A stretch of DNA of 64,000 bases from Undaria pinnatifida (GCA_012845835.1 JABAKD010000002.1:11444120-11508119); one strand, 5' to 3'; numbered from the stretch's first letter, positions 45,000 to 59,900 are shown. Program-made: numbers and translations. Notes: generated from the letters alone by a model not told the origin.

Positions 45000-47900
45000 C
45001 TGGACAAGGACAGCATTGGGTGGACAAAAACTTAGTGGTAAAATTAAGTCCATGTACTTCCACTTGCTTCCATTAACTTCCGTGCACTCCCGCCGCCATC
45101 ATCCACCAGCTCTCGGCAGTCACCAACAAGGCTTACCTGAGGACCACGCAGAACTATCCACTAGTGCCTGGGTTTTATTCTTCGCATTCATTCGGTTTTC
45201 TTTGGAGGGGGGAATGTTTATGAGTAGTCGACGTTGATGCTGCTCATTGTTCCGACGGCAAACACGACAACAGTTAACATTTCACCGACGGAGTCCTGCC
45301 TCGCCAGGAAGCAAGAAGGAGACGGGGGCGGGGGATGACAAGCCCGTACACATGGCGTGGAGATGGAGCCTGGCCAAGGGTTAGGGCTTCAGAGCAGACT
45401 GTAGACGATTATGTAATGAGAACACAAGGTGGAGCATAGACGGCAGGAGGATCAGTTCGATACCCGCCGTACCAGGTAAGTAGGTACAGAACAGGGTTGG
45501 ACTTGGTGCATAGGTGGCTTTATTTTACCCACCCTTGCTTTTATACTTCTTTCTGTTAATGACGGTTTATGAGTGATCGACGTTGTGTATATCTCATGAT
45601 GCACATTGTATCGTCAGATGAAAACACAACAATAGGTTATGTTTCTCGCATAGGCCTCCTTCTTTGTTTTCCCTTGCTAATAGTTTCATTATACTTTCTG
45701 GGAATGTTTATGAGTGATGTCGACGTTGTAAATAGTTCACGCTGCACACCATCGGATGGCGAAAAATATACCTATAAAAATGACATGGCACTGCGTGCAT
45801 GCAATAGTCCGTGCGGCGTTGTCTCACCTGCTTGGACAAGACCGGGTATCTGAACAGCTTGATGTCGCCAGCATCGTCTGCCGATACCAAGAGGGTTTTG
45901 TCGTGCGATCTGCGGCGGTGGCAGTGGCGGGTGCGATCATTATACTTATTGGCCTCTGGAAATGAAGGAGACCTCTGTGTGGGGTCCACTTTCGGAGTTG
46001 TGGTCTTTGGTGTCTGCCTGGTATTGTGTTAGATGTTGTATTTGGTGTACATCTTTGGAGATGCGGTCTTTAGCGTCTACTGGTGTTGTTTTAGATGCGG
46101 CATCTTGTTTATACTTTTCAAGATGCGGTGTTTTGTGTCCATGTTTTGAGATGTGGGGCTTTGGTTCGGGCTGGGGTACACCCTACAACAGGCGCACACA
46201 TTCAGCGGTTTGCAGGACTTGCTCACAACTACATTAACCCTGTTTTTTTTTTAAAAGTAATTTATTTCGACCAAAAAAACGAGAAGCGCGTGCCATCTTA
46301 CCAAGCGTCTACAATAGGAATATCGCGTAGAAGTAGGAGAGTACCACTATGCAGCGCATCGCACAGCTCTTCCCCCCGCCATCAGAGCTGCTTCGTGTGG
46401 TCGGTACCGTAACCAAGCCACTTGTTTTTTCCTGACATGGTTTCCCCCTCAAGTCCCAAAAAGGATTACGGTCTACACCATCAACTCTACCCATTTACCA
46501 GGTGCTACTACCTCTGTGTAAAAGTATGTACATATATATATATATATATATATCTGTGAAGCGTAGTCAATGTCGTGGTGCCTTCTTCAGCTACCGCGAG
46601 CTAGGCTCTCTACACCGGCCATCCGACAGGATGTGTATACTGCGCCCACGTTTTTAATGTGTTTTTACGTGTGTGAAAACTACATGACACGTTCACGCCC
46701 ACAACGCTAAATTTAGAGTGTACAATACCTGTGGAGCGTGGTCAAGGTCGTGGTTCTTTCTTGAGCTACAGGCGGCCATGCCCCCTGCACCGGCCATCCG
46801 AAAGGACACGTGTATTGCGCCCACTTTATGTGTTTCAGCTGCGCTTGGACGGCAAACTGCGAACCATCGTCGGCGCTGTCTGAGAGTTGCAAGTCGAGAA
46901 AAAAACGACACAAAAAAAGGTGGCGGCGATAGGCGAGATTAAGCTCAAGGGTCAGGCTTTTGACGCTCGGCAGGTTTCCATCCGCGTCACACTAACGACA
47001 ACACAGCACACCGAAGAGACACGAGCTTGAATCGGAGTAGGGGAAGCACGCATTTTGCCAAACAAAGTAGTTATGGCTGACGAGGCTCTTAACTCAAATG
47101 AAAAACTACACGTCGTTTCGTGCGTGCACTATAATTCGCTGTATACCTAGGGCCATGGGAATACGATGGTTAATCGGGTTAATCGGGTTGCGCTTTCGTG
47201 TTTTTATCACAGTTTTAGTCAAGGTTTGGGTTTGGTATGGACCTCCTCAAGTAAACTGCCTCACAAAAATAGGGCTTACCCCTATCGTCCTATCGTATGA
47301 TAGACCAAGGCTGCCATAGGGATGTAACGTAGTTTGGCTCTTTACTTCAACAAAAGACTTTGAGAAAAAAAAAACAACGTTTCCATGGCCTAGCTAGGTA
47401 CATAACGAATCTTATCGTAAAAAAAAGCCGAGGTTCCGAAGATATTGGGTGGTTCTTCAGTTGGGGAGCCTGGTACTATTAAAACAAGTCAGAAACAAAT
47501 GGGCAGAAACTGCTACCTCTAACGTAGCACTTGTCCGTAGCACGCGCCAAGGGCTGTGCGTAACGGCCGTACCTGTTGTCATTTGTGTCACGCGAGCTCG
47601 ATTCGAGCGTTTATGTCGGCAATACGTGCACTTCCACACTACTACCTATAAGCTAGGAACTCTTCAACTGCCGGTTTGCGAACAACCATACCGTATGCTT
47701 GCTTACAAACGCTTCACCCCAACGTTCTAATTTGTGTGTCTGGCTACTATATGACATGACATGGTGGGTGGAACGTTTTCCCCACGGGAGAAAAAGGCGG
47801 TCTTCAAACCCCACATGGTGAATTGGGACCAGAGTGATTGTGATTGTGATTGTGATGGTGATTGTGATGTTGATTGTGATGGCAATTTAAACACGAGCGG

Positions 47901-50900
47901 TACATTGGGGGGATAATGTATGTGTTTGTAGGCTTCTCACTCTAAAAAGCACGTATTAATAGTGCTCAAACGCTATTGGGTGTTGCTTCAGTCTATTTGA
48001 TCTAGTTGATCTAGTTGATCTAGTCAATCTAATTGATCGAATTGATCTAATTGCTCTTATTGAGTAACCCCATCAGTGACATAATCTTGGGCGGAAAAAG
48101 AGGTACAACTGTGCCCCTGTGAGAACACCCATACAAAATCTAAAAGTCAACGGCTTCAAGGTGTCCACCGGACTTCCGCCAGTCTCAGGTATATGCCGTT
48201 TCAAGATAACCAACGGGCTTTCGCCAGCACCGGGTATACCGTTTCAAGTTGACCAACGGACTTACGTCAGCATCAGGCATACCGTTTCCAGGTAGCCAAC
48301 AGACTTACGCCAGGATCAGGTACGCCGTTTCAATGCAACTAACGGGGCGACCAACGGAATTACGCCAGTATCGGGTACAAGGTTTCAAGGTGACCGCCAG
48401 ACTTACGATAGAGGAGCTCGTTGTCCTCAGAAGCGGACTGTAAGTAGTGGGAGTCCTCGCTGAAATCCAAAGAAACCAGCGGGCTGTTATGTTTTTGGGC
48501 CTGGGGGGGTCAGCGAACAGTTTATGAGGGCATCATGACGGGGGGGGACAGTTCATCGCATTGCTGATGCATGGGTGAGTCACAGTAAAAATGGTTTTTA
48601 GGAGGAGATCATGAGCGGGAGGCCGGCTAATAACACCAACCAAGCTATTGGTGGAAGTCTCGTGAAAACAAATACTGTCGCATACCTCAAATGACCCCGA
48701 ATGATTGACTCTTTAGAACTGCACTCACGCTTCGGGGGACTAACCACTTGGAATTAGGGTGGGATATGTTTAGTAGAGGTAGAACATCTCCACCGGGGGG
48801 TCGTGTTGGAGATTGGCACCTAAAACAATTAACTGTTGAACCGCACCCCACATTATCGGAGAGGCGTCACTTGGAATTAGCGTGTTATAATGCTTTCAGT
48901 TTGAAAAACGTGCTGACGACAGCAGCGGCGGCGGCAGGTCTTCGGTTTGGCTATACGTGGTATGCTGTTACACTCGACTTTAGTTGTTGCCCAATTGTGT
49001 TCCAGGTGTCACTGCGAGCTGGCTCAGAGCACGCTATGGAACGATTTCCCTACCTTGGCCTTGAGAGCGAAGGACTTGGAGTCGTAAATATATATTTTGC
49101 TGTCCGTTGACGCCAAAGCGAAGATGTGGCCGTTGGGACTGAAGCAGCACGCACGAATCCAAGAGCGTGAGTCTCTCCCTTCGAACACAATCTCCATGTT
49201 CTCCACGTCAAAAAGCAGGAACTGAAAGAAGACAAAGAAAAAAATCGATCGAGTGGTGGTAAGAAAGACGACAGTTCATTCCCCATTGGGTATCACTATC
49301 GTCTCTCTCGAGTGTCGAAACTAAACGCAGTATGGTCTTGGATCAGTATAACGGCGATGTGCAGTAGAAAATAATGTGTTACCGTATTGAACAAGAATAA
49401 AATCGTTGTTATATAGTAGAGGTACAACAGTAATTCGTGTCTTGGATCGGTATATCTTGCCCCTCGAACGTAATTTCCATGTTCGCGACGTCAAAGAGCA
49501 AGAACTGAATGCAGAACACACAGCATGTTAATCGAGTGGCGGTAACAACGAGGGCAGTTGATTCCCGAAAGGGATACCACTATCGGCTCCCCCGGATTTA
49601 GCGAAAGAGCGTGAAAGAGCGAAGCTGTGGCCGTTGGGACTGGAGTAGCACGCTCATATACAAGCGCGCGAGTCTCGCCCCTCGAACGAAATATCTATGA
49701 TCGCCATGTCAAAAGGCAAAAACTGAACGAAGAACACACATCACCAAATCGATCGCGTGGCGAGCAAGGAAGAAGACGTCTCAACGATGAAAACACGAGG
49801 CACGGCAGCTCCTGATTCAAGAGAGGTTTGCCGCCCAAAGAGGCCCGACATCCCACACGAAGGAGGGTTGAAGGAATCGAGGTACGGAAGAAAATAAACT
49901 AACCCAAAATAACATGAAGCTCATGAAGCACATTGTCAGAAGGCAAAAATAATATTGGTATCACCATGCCTCCACGCCTTTATCGGCCAAGATTATTATG
50001 CAGTTGTTAGGTCTCTCACCGCGCCGTCCTTCCGTGTACGCTCGCCGCCAACGCACCCGCCCATCCCGATAAGAAGCAACCTGGCAAGAGAGCACCATTA
50101 TTGGTTGTAGTCGGTTCATGCAAGAGGCACGTCTTGTCTAGACCGGATTCTGTGATCGCATGATTTGTATGACCCTATATATTGTTCATAACAGGGTAAA
50201 TAAGCAGGCTGGACTCCGTGTGCAGATGCCGTCGGGTAGAAAGAAGGTTTCACGTGAAGACAACAAACACGTTGGGGTCGTGATCTCAACCGCAAGAGTG
50301 GCTTCTATCACGTCACTCTTAACAACTGCTACTAGCCTGCTGAACTGATTCATTGGGTACTGCGGTCGCTCTTCCATGCAGTGCTGTAGCCAGCCGGTTC
50401 TGCGGATAACCCCTGCCACCTTCAGTGGGTCTGAAAACACACATCAACGCGATAGCTGACTTAGATGTTGAGTTCCACCCAACATATATCCAAGCATATG
50501 CACTAAGCAGAACGAAGCGGAAGAACGCAACACATCATCCGTCAGGTGACCCTCCGGGAGCTCGACAGATCCCATCCACGCAAGATTTCCGAAGCATAAC
50601 TGCCAACTATACGCTCCTCACTCGAATACACGCGAAAAACATTCAAAGTATACACACACGCCGTAGGGGAAGCATGCTAGATGCGACCACTGAATTACGT
50701 GTCGAGTTCCACGCAACAGACATCCAAATTTTGCATGTACACAAGCAGTCCAGGAAGCATGTAATTCACCGGCCATCAGGCGACCATCCAAGAGCTCGAC
50801 AGGTCCCATCGACGTACGCCTTTCTGAGCATCACTCCCAAAGATATGTTCCACACTCTAATGCTGCGGTCATCCCCTGCAGTTGCAAATATGTCGCCATC

Positions 50901-53900
50901 TGTGGGGTGTACTGCCAACCCCCAAAGCTGCCCGCAGAAATGGCCCTCCTGATCGTTGGGTCAGGGTTAGGGTCAGGGTTAGGGTTGGGGTTGGAGTTGG
51001 GGTTAGGGTTAGGATTTGGGTTAGCGTTTGGTCTCGGGTTAGGATTAAGGTTAGGATTAGGGTTGGGGGTAGACCGTGGTGTGCACTGCCAATCCCCAAA
51101 GCTGCCCGCAGCAACGTCTCTCTCCCTTGTTATTGGGTTGGGATTAGGATCAGGGTTAGGGTTAGGGTTAGGGTTACAGGTAGTAATGTGGGGTTGATCG
51201 GGGTGATTTTAGTTTTGTTCATGCTGCTAAGAACTCGAGTAATTAATTAATTCCCGCACTCTAAGGAGGCGATATGATTCAGCGGAATATAGTCGCACGC
51301 GCCTGGAACAGCATGGGGGCCACGCTCTCGCGGCTGATCTCGTGTACCTCGGACCCAGCCGGCACCGTCGCTACATCTTGATCACGCTTGGTAGTAGTGT
51401 GGAGATGAGGCACTAAAATTAAGAGCGTAGGGTTAGCCCTAATCCTAACCCTAACCCCTAGCTCATCAACACCTAACGTGGTTCAGTAAGCAATACTTTA
51501 GTCGCACCTGTAACAACATGGCGGAACCGCTCTTGCGGCTAATCTCGTACGCCTCGGAATCGGCAGCCACTGCCGCTAGTTTGATAACGCTCGACCCCGT
51601 TGCATCGGGAGAGGATAAATGAAAACAAAACCAACGGAAACTCCAAAATAAAACGCATGCACGTACAATAGTCTAACTAAATTCCTTCCGTACTATAGCT
51701 GTTGTTTTTTTCATTCGACATTGTGCAGCACGATGAGTTTCAACGTCGTTTCAATCATAAACATTGCCAAAAATAAAGCAAAGCGAGGGAAACCTCCCGT
51801 CTATACATTCTTCCGGCGATCTAATAATGATAAATATTATTAGGAATCGGGAACCGATATAAGAATAATATGTTGTTTGTTGTTCTAGACAGAATTCGGC
51901 GTTATGGTTCATATTATTTGGCGGAATGCGAAGTACGTAGCTCACTTTGACACCGGCAGCTGGCATTGTTCGGTTGATCGCGCTTGTGGAGATACCGAAT
52001 GGATACCGCACAGGACGGTGCCGGCAGACTGGTAGAACACGCGAACAGACAGATATGTTGTTTACAACTGGACAGTGGTCGCTCGCTGGATCAGATAATT
52101 CGTGATTTCGTGATTCTCGAGATCATCGCTAGACGGCGAATCGGGGAATTAGTGAGATAATTGGTCATCTTCAGCATCTGGGGAGACGGCATATATACGT
52201 AAAATAGGGGGGTGAAGTTTAACAAATTCATACTTTTTGAAACATTTCCTATTTTTGATGGAAGAGGGAGACGACATATCACGTGCCCGAAGACGGAAAA
52301 TACTTAACAGACTAATACCAGTGCGAAATACTTTCAATTCGAGGATTGTCTCGGATTCAGTGAAATCTAGCCGCACCTGCAACAACATGGCGGCCCCGCT
52401 CTCACGGCTAATCTCGTAAACCTCGGAACCGGACGTCACTGCGGCAATCTTGATCACGCTCGACCCCGTCATGTCCAGAGAAGAGCAGACAGACCGCACT
52501 CCTCGAAGCAGTGGTGGCACTGCAGCCTACCAGATTTATGGCCAAGAGAATGAGCGACCAATAGGGGCGAAGGGGCAAAGTCATGACATCTTGATGCTGT
52601 GTGTGACATGCGCGAGTTCATGACTTCTTGTGTGTGTGCGCTGCGGTCCTAGTGTGTACCAGGTGTGTATAGTCCTTGTACGAGAACTTTCATTAGTTTA
52701 GTGGTGGCTATGCACGAGATATTTGATGTAGTGTACGCGTTGCTCATAAACGAGGACGCGACGTCGGCTATTGTCTCAAGAGCGCCCATCATGGCTTGGA
52801 AAATGGTATGATGTTGACATATCTCTATGTTTCATAGCTCGTGTGTACATGACGATCTTACAGACGGAAAAAAAATGGTCGGCGAGAAGTATGCGGCAAA
52901 GTTTGATGCAAATCGACGAGCAGGGGGAATGTTGAACCCTCTGCGAGATAAGAATTAAGGCACGTATATGCCGTACCGCGGGGGAGAAGGGACGACATCC
53001 GTGATCATGGGTTGTCCAGAAGATGAAAAAAAGCGACAGTTAAAAAACAACCAACGGCGAGGAGGAATTACATTTAATGCATGATGAGTCGTTTGTATCG
53101 TGCTTGTCACCTCGTTCAAGTCGAACGTCCTCAGATGCGCTAGCTGTGTGCTCCAAAGCTTAACGAAGCCGTCCTTTCCTGCTGTCACCAACCCCCCAGC
53201 GCTGTGGTGGAGCGAATTGGTACACCGTTGGTGCGCACGAAGAGTCTTTTCGAGCCACCTGTCATGGCAGTAATTGTATACAGGACAGGACACGGAATAC
53301 AACACAGGCCATGAGATCGGCAGGCTGATATTTACAGAAATACAAGAAATCCGGAGGCCGCTATACTGAAGTTGGTGCATAAATAGAAGGCACCCTCTCC
53401 CAATAAGAAACTGTTGATTGTATGCTTGCATATGATACGGATACGATTACGGTTGAGTATAGTAGGGGTTTCCAGTGATAGGTCGGCTACATGGTATCGA
53501 TATATCGGGATGGTGGAAATGTCCTTGCTATTTCGCCGTCACTCCTCGTTGCTCTTCTTCTACCGAGTGAGTCTTCTTCTCTCCACGCTGTGCCTTGGGT
53601 AGGAGAAAAATAATATATTTGTACGTCTTTGACTTGTCGTCATACCGGTGACTTCACTACTCCACTACTGTTCGCTCAGCGGGTAAGCCCTCTACGCTTC
53701 GTAGGGATCGGCAAACATGATAATCATGGCGTACCGTACGCTGTACTGTCCCTGTTCGAAGCAAAGAGTTTAGAGTGACGTGGGCTTTTCTACGGAACAA
53801 AGCCAGCTGGACATATCACAAAAACAGCCCTCCCTGTGAAAGGCGAGTTGGGTACCGTATTTGAACCATGCCTGAGGGCGAGGTAAAAATGGGCGTTGTG

Positions 53901-56900
53901 GACGTGAAAGCGTTGGCAGAGAGGGCGGGGAGCTCTCAGCGGGCCAAGATGCGGGAGCTAGAGCTGCTCGCAATAAGGGACCAACGAAATCGAGAGTGGT
54001 TTCCGTTATGGTTTCCGGACCATAGACCAGATTTTGGCAGGATGGGACGAGTTCTACCGAATCGAAGGTTGCATTGAGGAAAGCAAACTCATCATTTGCG
54101 AGTACTCCCACGTACTCCTCGAGCTCTCCAGCTTCTCTCCACGACTGGAGCAAATGCGAGACATTTCGGACCCGAAGGGTGCGCCAGCTAGCGTTGGGCT
54201 GCGAAAGCAACTGAGTTAAATCGACACACGACGCGTATGAAAGTAGGTGGAAGTGTGGTGAGCTAAAGCTTTATTTTTCCCCATCCGCCGGAGGATTAAA
54301 AAAAAAGAAAAAATCGCGGCCACCTCAGGTACCAGAGAGGGGAGCGGGCGTGGCCAAATGTGAGTCACAGCTCATAATCCCAGTACTTAAGACTGGGAGT
54401 GAGAGCACTGCAAAGCAGCAGCCGCAGGAGCAGCAGCTGCAGTAGTTCGAGACGGAGGAAAATTGGATGGTGGTTGAGGCTTGCAGAGATGAGGTGAAAT
54501 TAGAGACGAGGGCGAGAGAGCAGGAGGAGTACTTGCAGCTGCCACCGAAGCAGCAGCAGCAGCAGCTGCAACCTCCGGCGGCACCACCCCCTGTTTGGAC
54601 GTCACATCTCGTAATCCCGATGCTTGAGGCTGGGAACGAGAGCATTGCACAGCAGCAGCCACAGGAGCAGCAGCAGCAGTTTGAGACGGGGGAGAAGGGA
54701 TGGCTGGAAGATTTGGTTGTGAAACTAAATTACGAGCAGTATCTGTCGTGCTCCGTGGGAGCGCCGTCTGCTGAGCCTATTGATGTGTGGGCCCGAGTTG
54801 GGGTCGGCACAAGGTGGCTGGTTGCGATGGAGGACGCTGGGCGTGGGAGGCACGGACACCCAGCCGGAGAATCCTTTCCACCGTTTGCACCAGGCTAAGG
54901 CATCAATCAGGTCATGTCATGTAGACTTTTTCCTGTCTGTCTTTGTCTTCAATCGAGAGTAATACAGCAGGTAAGTGGACTTTTGCTGTGTGAAAGACAT
55001 CACACGACCTGTCGCGATATATGATACTGCTAACTATACAGCAGCAGTACTTGACTGGCGTAGCGATGACATGTTATTCTTTGGGGCTGAGACGATGATT
55101 TTCGCATTATTTGCGGCTTGCATTCTTTGCGGTCAAGACTTTAGTTTTCGGGTTAACTCATAGCAAAGGACAGAGTAGCTTGGGCGGAGGGACGGACAGG
55201 ATACATGCTTGTGCCTGTCCCCCAGCCCCTTTTGCCTCAACCACCGGCAACTGTGATTGCTCGTGGTATAATAGCTCTGCTGATCAACCGGTTACTAGCA
55301 CAGGATGCAGGATGCTTTACGGGTTGAAAATCGATGATGTCAGCAGTAGCTAGCGCTTGCTTGCGACAGCCGTAATTTCTGTCTGTCGTATGTACAACAG
55401 TTTGCTACTTTGGTTCGTTTTCAATCAACTAATTTTCCTCGTGTACCAAAGAGGAAAGGAATTGAGAACGAATTCGCCATCTCCGAAACATGATACTTGA
55501 TTTCGGTTGTGTGCCGCGTATTTTCCTATTATAATGCCTGGTACGATATACGTCGTCCGGTCTTACAGATATATTGGTGACGGTTGATGGATGGTTAGTA
55601 CCAGTAGTATGACATTTAGCGTACGCACAAGAGATGATGCCACATACTACGTGGTATTTTGTATTTTGCAGTTTGGTTGTCTTGTACAATGCAGGCTACT
55701 TCCAGAATAGCTGGCTGTCAACCACAACAGCGATCTAGCATAGTGCGGTACACGAAATGCACAAACCGGTAGTGAGGAAATATATATATTACTCACGAGG
55801 TATAAGGCAATATGTGGTGGAAATATCGGGATGTGTTCTTCTCGTTAAACTGAAGATTCCGCCCTGATCTTGCGTCTTTTATGCCTACTGAAGTATGAAT
55901 ATGATATTATTGTAGTCTGACATGCTTAGCTTGACAATGATTGAGGATAGGATTTTGATTATGTTCAAGCCCCCCTCCGTTCGATCGTCCCCTCAACTCT
56001 CTCCGCCCTTATCATGCGCGTATGCAGAGTGTTATGGTAAGCGATATCTGTATGCCGGACCAAAAAGAATGAGCAGGGGGAATGGGGTAGGCTAGAAGGC
56101 TTTTATAGTCCACAGGTGCTCAAACATTATATGTACGCAGTATAAGAGCATTTTGATGACAGAAGAAAAAAGCCAATATTCCTGCGTTTGTTATGGAGTT
56201 TACCTGATACCGTATTCTATATACGCGTTTCAGTCAAGGTTCCCAAACAGTTTAAAGAATAGTTGTTTCTTATCGCGGTAGCTTATCATGTCGCAGCATG
56301 GACTAACACTCTTGCAGCACTCTGATACTACGTGTCGCTCTTCCGGGAAGGAACATGCGGAATACCTTGACCCTCGATATAAAAACCTCGTCACGTGTAG
56401 CGAGGCGTTTGCGCTCTGATTTATCGGTACTCTGAAACAGGAAGAAACACGTGGTTGAAATCGTGCTATACCGGCATCAAACAGTTGTCGAGTCAACTCT
56501 GAAATGTAGTGATATACTTTTGCCGGGTTTGCGGTGAATGGTGATATATGCGTTTGTTTGAGTAGGAGAAACCCGCTCGAGGAAGGTCTCAAACAGACTG
56601 GCCTTTTTCGCGAGCTGGTCGGATGCTTGATGTGGCTTCCTAACCAGACACATCCGGACATTGCGACGCAGTGAGAACGGTGGCTAGGAACACGAATTCA
56701 CCGAGGAAGGTACACTGGAAAACTGCAGTTGGTATTTTCGTTTCACCGGGATTTTATGATGGAACACTTGATTTTGGAAATGGTGAAATATCTCATAATT
56801 TAGTACGCTAGGTTCGTTGTTTCTACTGTTTGTCAATGATATTTGATATTGTTCGTTTCCATTTCAGTAATGAATCGCTGATGGTGGATGATACGGAGTA

Positions 56901-59900
56901 TATTATGAGCAGAAAGTATGAGCTTTTTGGGACTTGGGGACGGCAACGGTTTTGGTAAACTACCCGGGGTCATTCCTGCGTAATCAGTCTAAGGTTTTCT
57001 AAACTAGCCCCGTAATGAGACTCGGCTGAGCAAAATCGTTTAGTTTTTATCCTGCAACGAGGGGTCACGCCCACCTGTTACCGCTTGTGCGGGGTAGGAT
57101 TCGCTCGACCACTTAAGAGGATTAAGGCTCGCTGAGTTGGGAAAAGGTCTCAAACTCGACGAGTTCGATACGTCTGAACCCGAGGGCGACTAACTTTTTC
57201 GCGAGCTGATCAGAATTGTTTATTGACGGATTACTCTGTATATTAGCTAGATTTTGGTACTTTTAAGAGTGCATGGTATTTAGGGAGGCAAGTAACTGCT
57301 TTTTTACTTTTGAAATAATACTTTTTCACGATTGCGTTGTCTAGTATGGCATTATTTTGCTCTGGATTTGAGCATTTGGAATCTGAATGGATTTTTAGTA
57401 TGTACCCAGCCGGTAGGTACTTGTCTAATTTGAAAGTGAGTTTGATGAGTTTTGAGATTGCTGTCCAATCACACGTGTAGGCAGCCCTATTCTATGAAGC
57501 TGACAACCGCTTTGTAAGGAAGGCTGAGTGCTGATTATAGGGCCGATGTTTGAGTTTTCGGATTTTTGAATTTGGATTTCAGATTCGAGTATACGGTCTA
57601 TGGATTTCGGATTTGAGTTTGTTGTTTTTTGGACTTAGGATTTCACAACTTAGATCTTAGGTTCGCGAAGATTGATGTTGGATACTGCCCCTGAATTGTG
57701 TCTCTGGATGTATGGAGTGATTTTCAAGGACTATGGCGCTGCAATGTTTAATTCTTGTGGCAGTAGTACTGGGAGGATATTGATTGACCGTATTTTTCAT
57801 TGAATCGTTTTAACCTGATGATATGATAATATAGCATCATGCCGTATCATTTACGAAGCAGGGAGACTGTTGATTTTTTGCTGGGATATGATACGGATAT
57901 GATTACGGTTGAGAGTAGTAGGGGTTTCCAGTGATAGGTTGGCTACATGGTAGCGGTATATCGGGATGGTGGAAATATCCTGACTATTTCGCCGTCACTC
58001 CTCGTTGTTCTTCTACCGAGTGAGTATTTTTCTCTCCACGCTGTGCCTTGGCTAGGAGCAACATAATATATTTGTACGTCTTTTACTTGTCGTCATACCG
58101 GTGACTTCACTACTCCACTACTGTTCGCTCAGCGGGTAGGCTCTCTACGCTTCGGTGGGATCAACGAAAACACAGATTGGACCAGTTAGTGTGTTTCTTA
58201 CTGCGATATTTGTCCTCTACTGTTCTCGGAATACATAGGGGTGTGAGCAAGGTAGTTATTTAGTTGAAGTGGTTGATGAACAAGGCAGTCGATCAACTGG
58301 AGTGGTCAGCAGAGCAGTTATTTAAAAAGAGTGGTCTACAGTTGGCATACAGCGTGCACGTCGATTTCATTCGCAGTAAGTCGTGGGTGCACTACTATAC
58401 GCGTGAAACACTGAACCTCTACGAAACCTTGTATTATTTCTATTATAGAAAGGCCATGCCATCCTCTTTCTGACGATGTGAGTTCGCGCTGCGCAGGCTC
58501 AGTACTCTGTGGGTGGTGCGGGCTTCTATCGGTGCAACTCCTGGTTGCTTGTCGTCGACAGCTGGTAATAACTGCTGTATTGCCAGATTTTCATCGATCT
58601 CACACACACTAGCATTGTATGCGGCACAAAAGAAGCTAAGCTGTGGCCTTAACACCCATACCGTCTCCCCGAACCCCAAAATCAATTTATTAAAGAAGCT
58701 AAGCTGTGGCATTAACACCCATATCGTCTCCCCGAACCCCGAAATTAATTGATTAACTACTAATCAACCGCCCCCCCCTTATAACGAAAAAAGAATCTTG
58801 CTTGCCAAAAAAGTGATTCGTAGTGGCATGTCACGCCTAGGAGACAGTGGAGGGAGAATTGTGGATATGTCTCCTCACCTCCCCTTCCACACGTACAAGT
58901 GACCGCTTACGCCCCCGCTGACGAACCGAGCTGGCGCAATAGCCGTCCCGCACAGCATCGTCTGGCGCTTTCCTACCTTTCCAAACAGACCCATTCTGGA
59001 GTTGAACACCCTGCGAGCGAGCGACGTAAAAACGAAACAGACAATTTAACGCGAATCAACCACGGAAGAAAATATTGAATGCTTTTCGCGATAACAATGG
59101 GTTTCCCTTGAGTACAGCTTATTTTTTGGGAATATTTGTGACTGGTCGACATAATAAAACAATAACAAAAGAATACCAGGTACTAACATTCATATTCATA
59201 ACAACAATAACAACAATAGTAACAATACCAATAATAACAACAATAACAACAACAACGACAACAACGACAACAATAATAATACTAATCATATTAACAACAA
59301 TAATAATGACTTTGTGAAGCGCTGTGCTAGCCTCTTCAGTTTCATATGTACGAGGTGCAAGCACAATATACGGCCGTTGTGGAATACTGGGCGTGTCCTG
59401 CGCCTTCTCTGCGTATATGAGCCTCCGTCAGGGCTCAACCCAACTGCATGTTCCTAGCTGTAGGTCCTGGATCCTGTGGTCGTTAGGTATCGCCGATCGA
59501 TCGCGTGTCGAAATACTGTGGGAGTACTTCAATATGGACCTTTCCAACAAAGACATTTTCTTCTTCTTCACAAGTGTTCGTCAAATACACTCGGTGCAAC
59601 CTCTGCATACCTCATCATGAGAGACAGTGCTTTGACGCGCACAATTACTTCAGGTTGTGAGCCTCGAGACGCATCATCCTTTCATGTTATGAGTCTCGCC
59701 ACGCAACATTCTTTCAGGTTATGAGCCTCGACTCGCAACATTCTTTCAGATTATGAGTCTTGACAGGCATCATTCCTTCAGATTATGAGCCTCGGCACGC
59801 ATCGTTATCTCACGTACATCTTACAAGCACGTAGTATTGCTTGTATCAATCAAGCACCGCACGATACAATAAAAGACAACCATCACACGTATCGCACAGT

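Noticed and set aside
48135-48410. CRISPR-like spacing of repeats
   Set aside because: Units are contiguous and degenerate throughout with no unique spacers, in a eukaryotic intron; it is a minisatellite.
50425-50952. 175-codon plus-strand open frame
   Set aside because: It is antisense to EML-like exon 9 and its tail echo; the minus-strand WD frame explains the openness.
54467-54898. 143-codon plus-strand frame with CAG-coded Gln runs as a nested gene
   Set aside because: Its first part is a tandem duplicate of noncoding sequence at 54,340-54,480; no domain or splice support.
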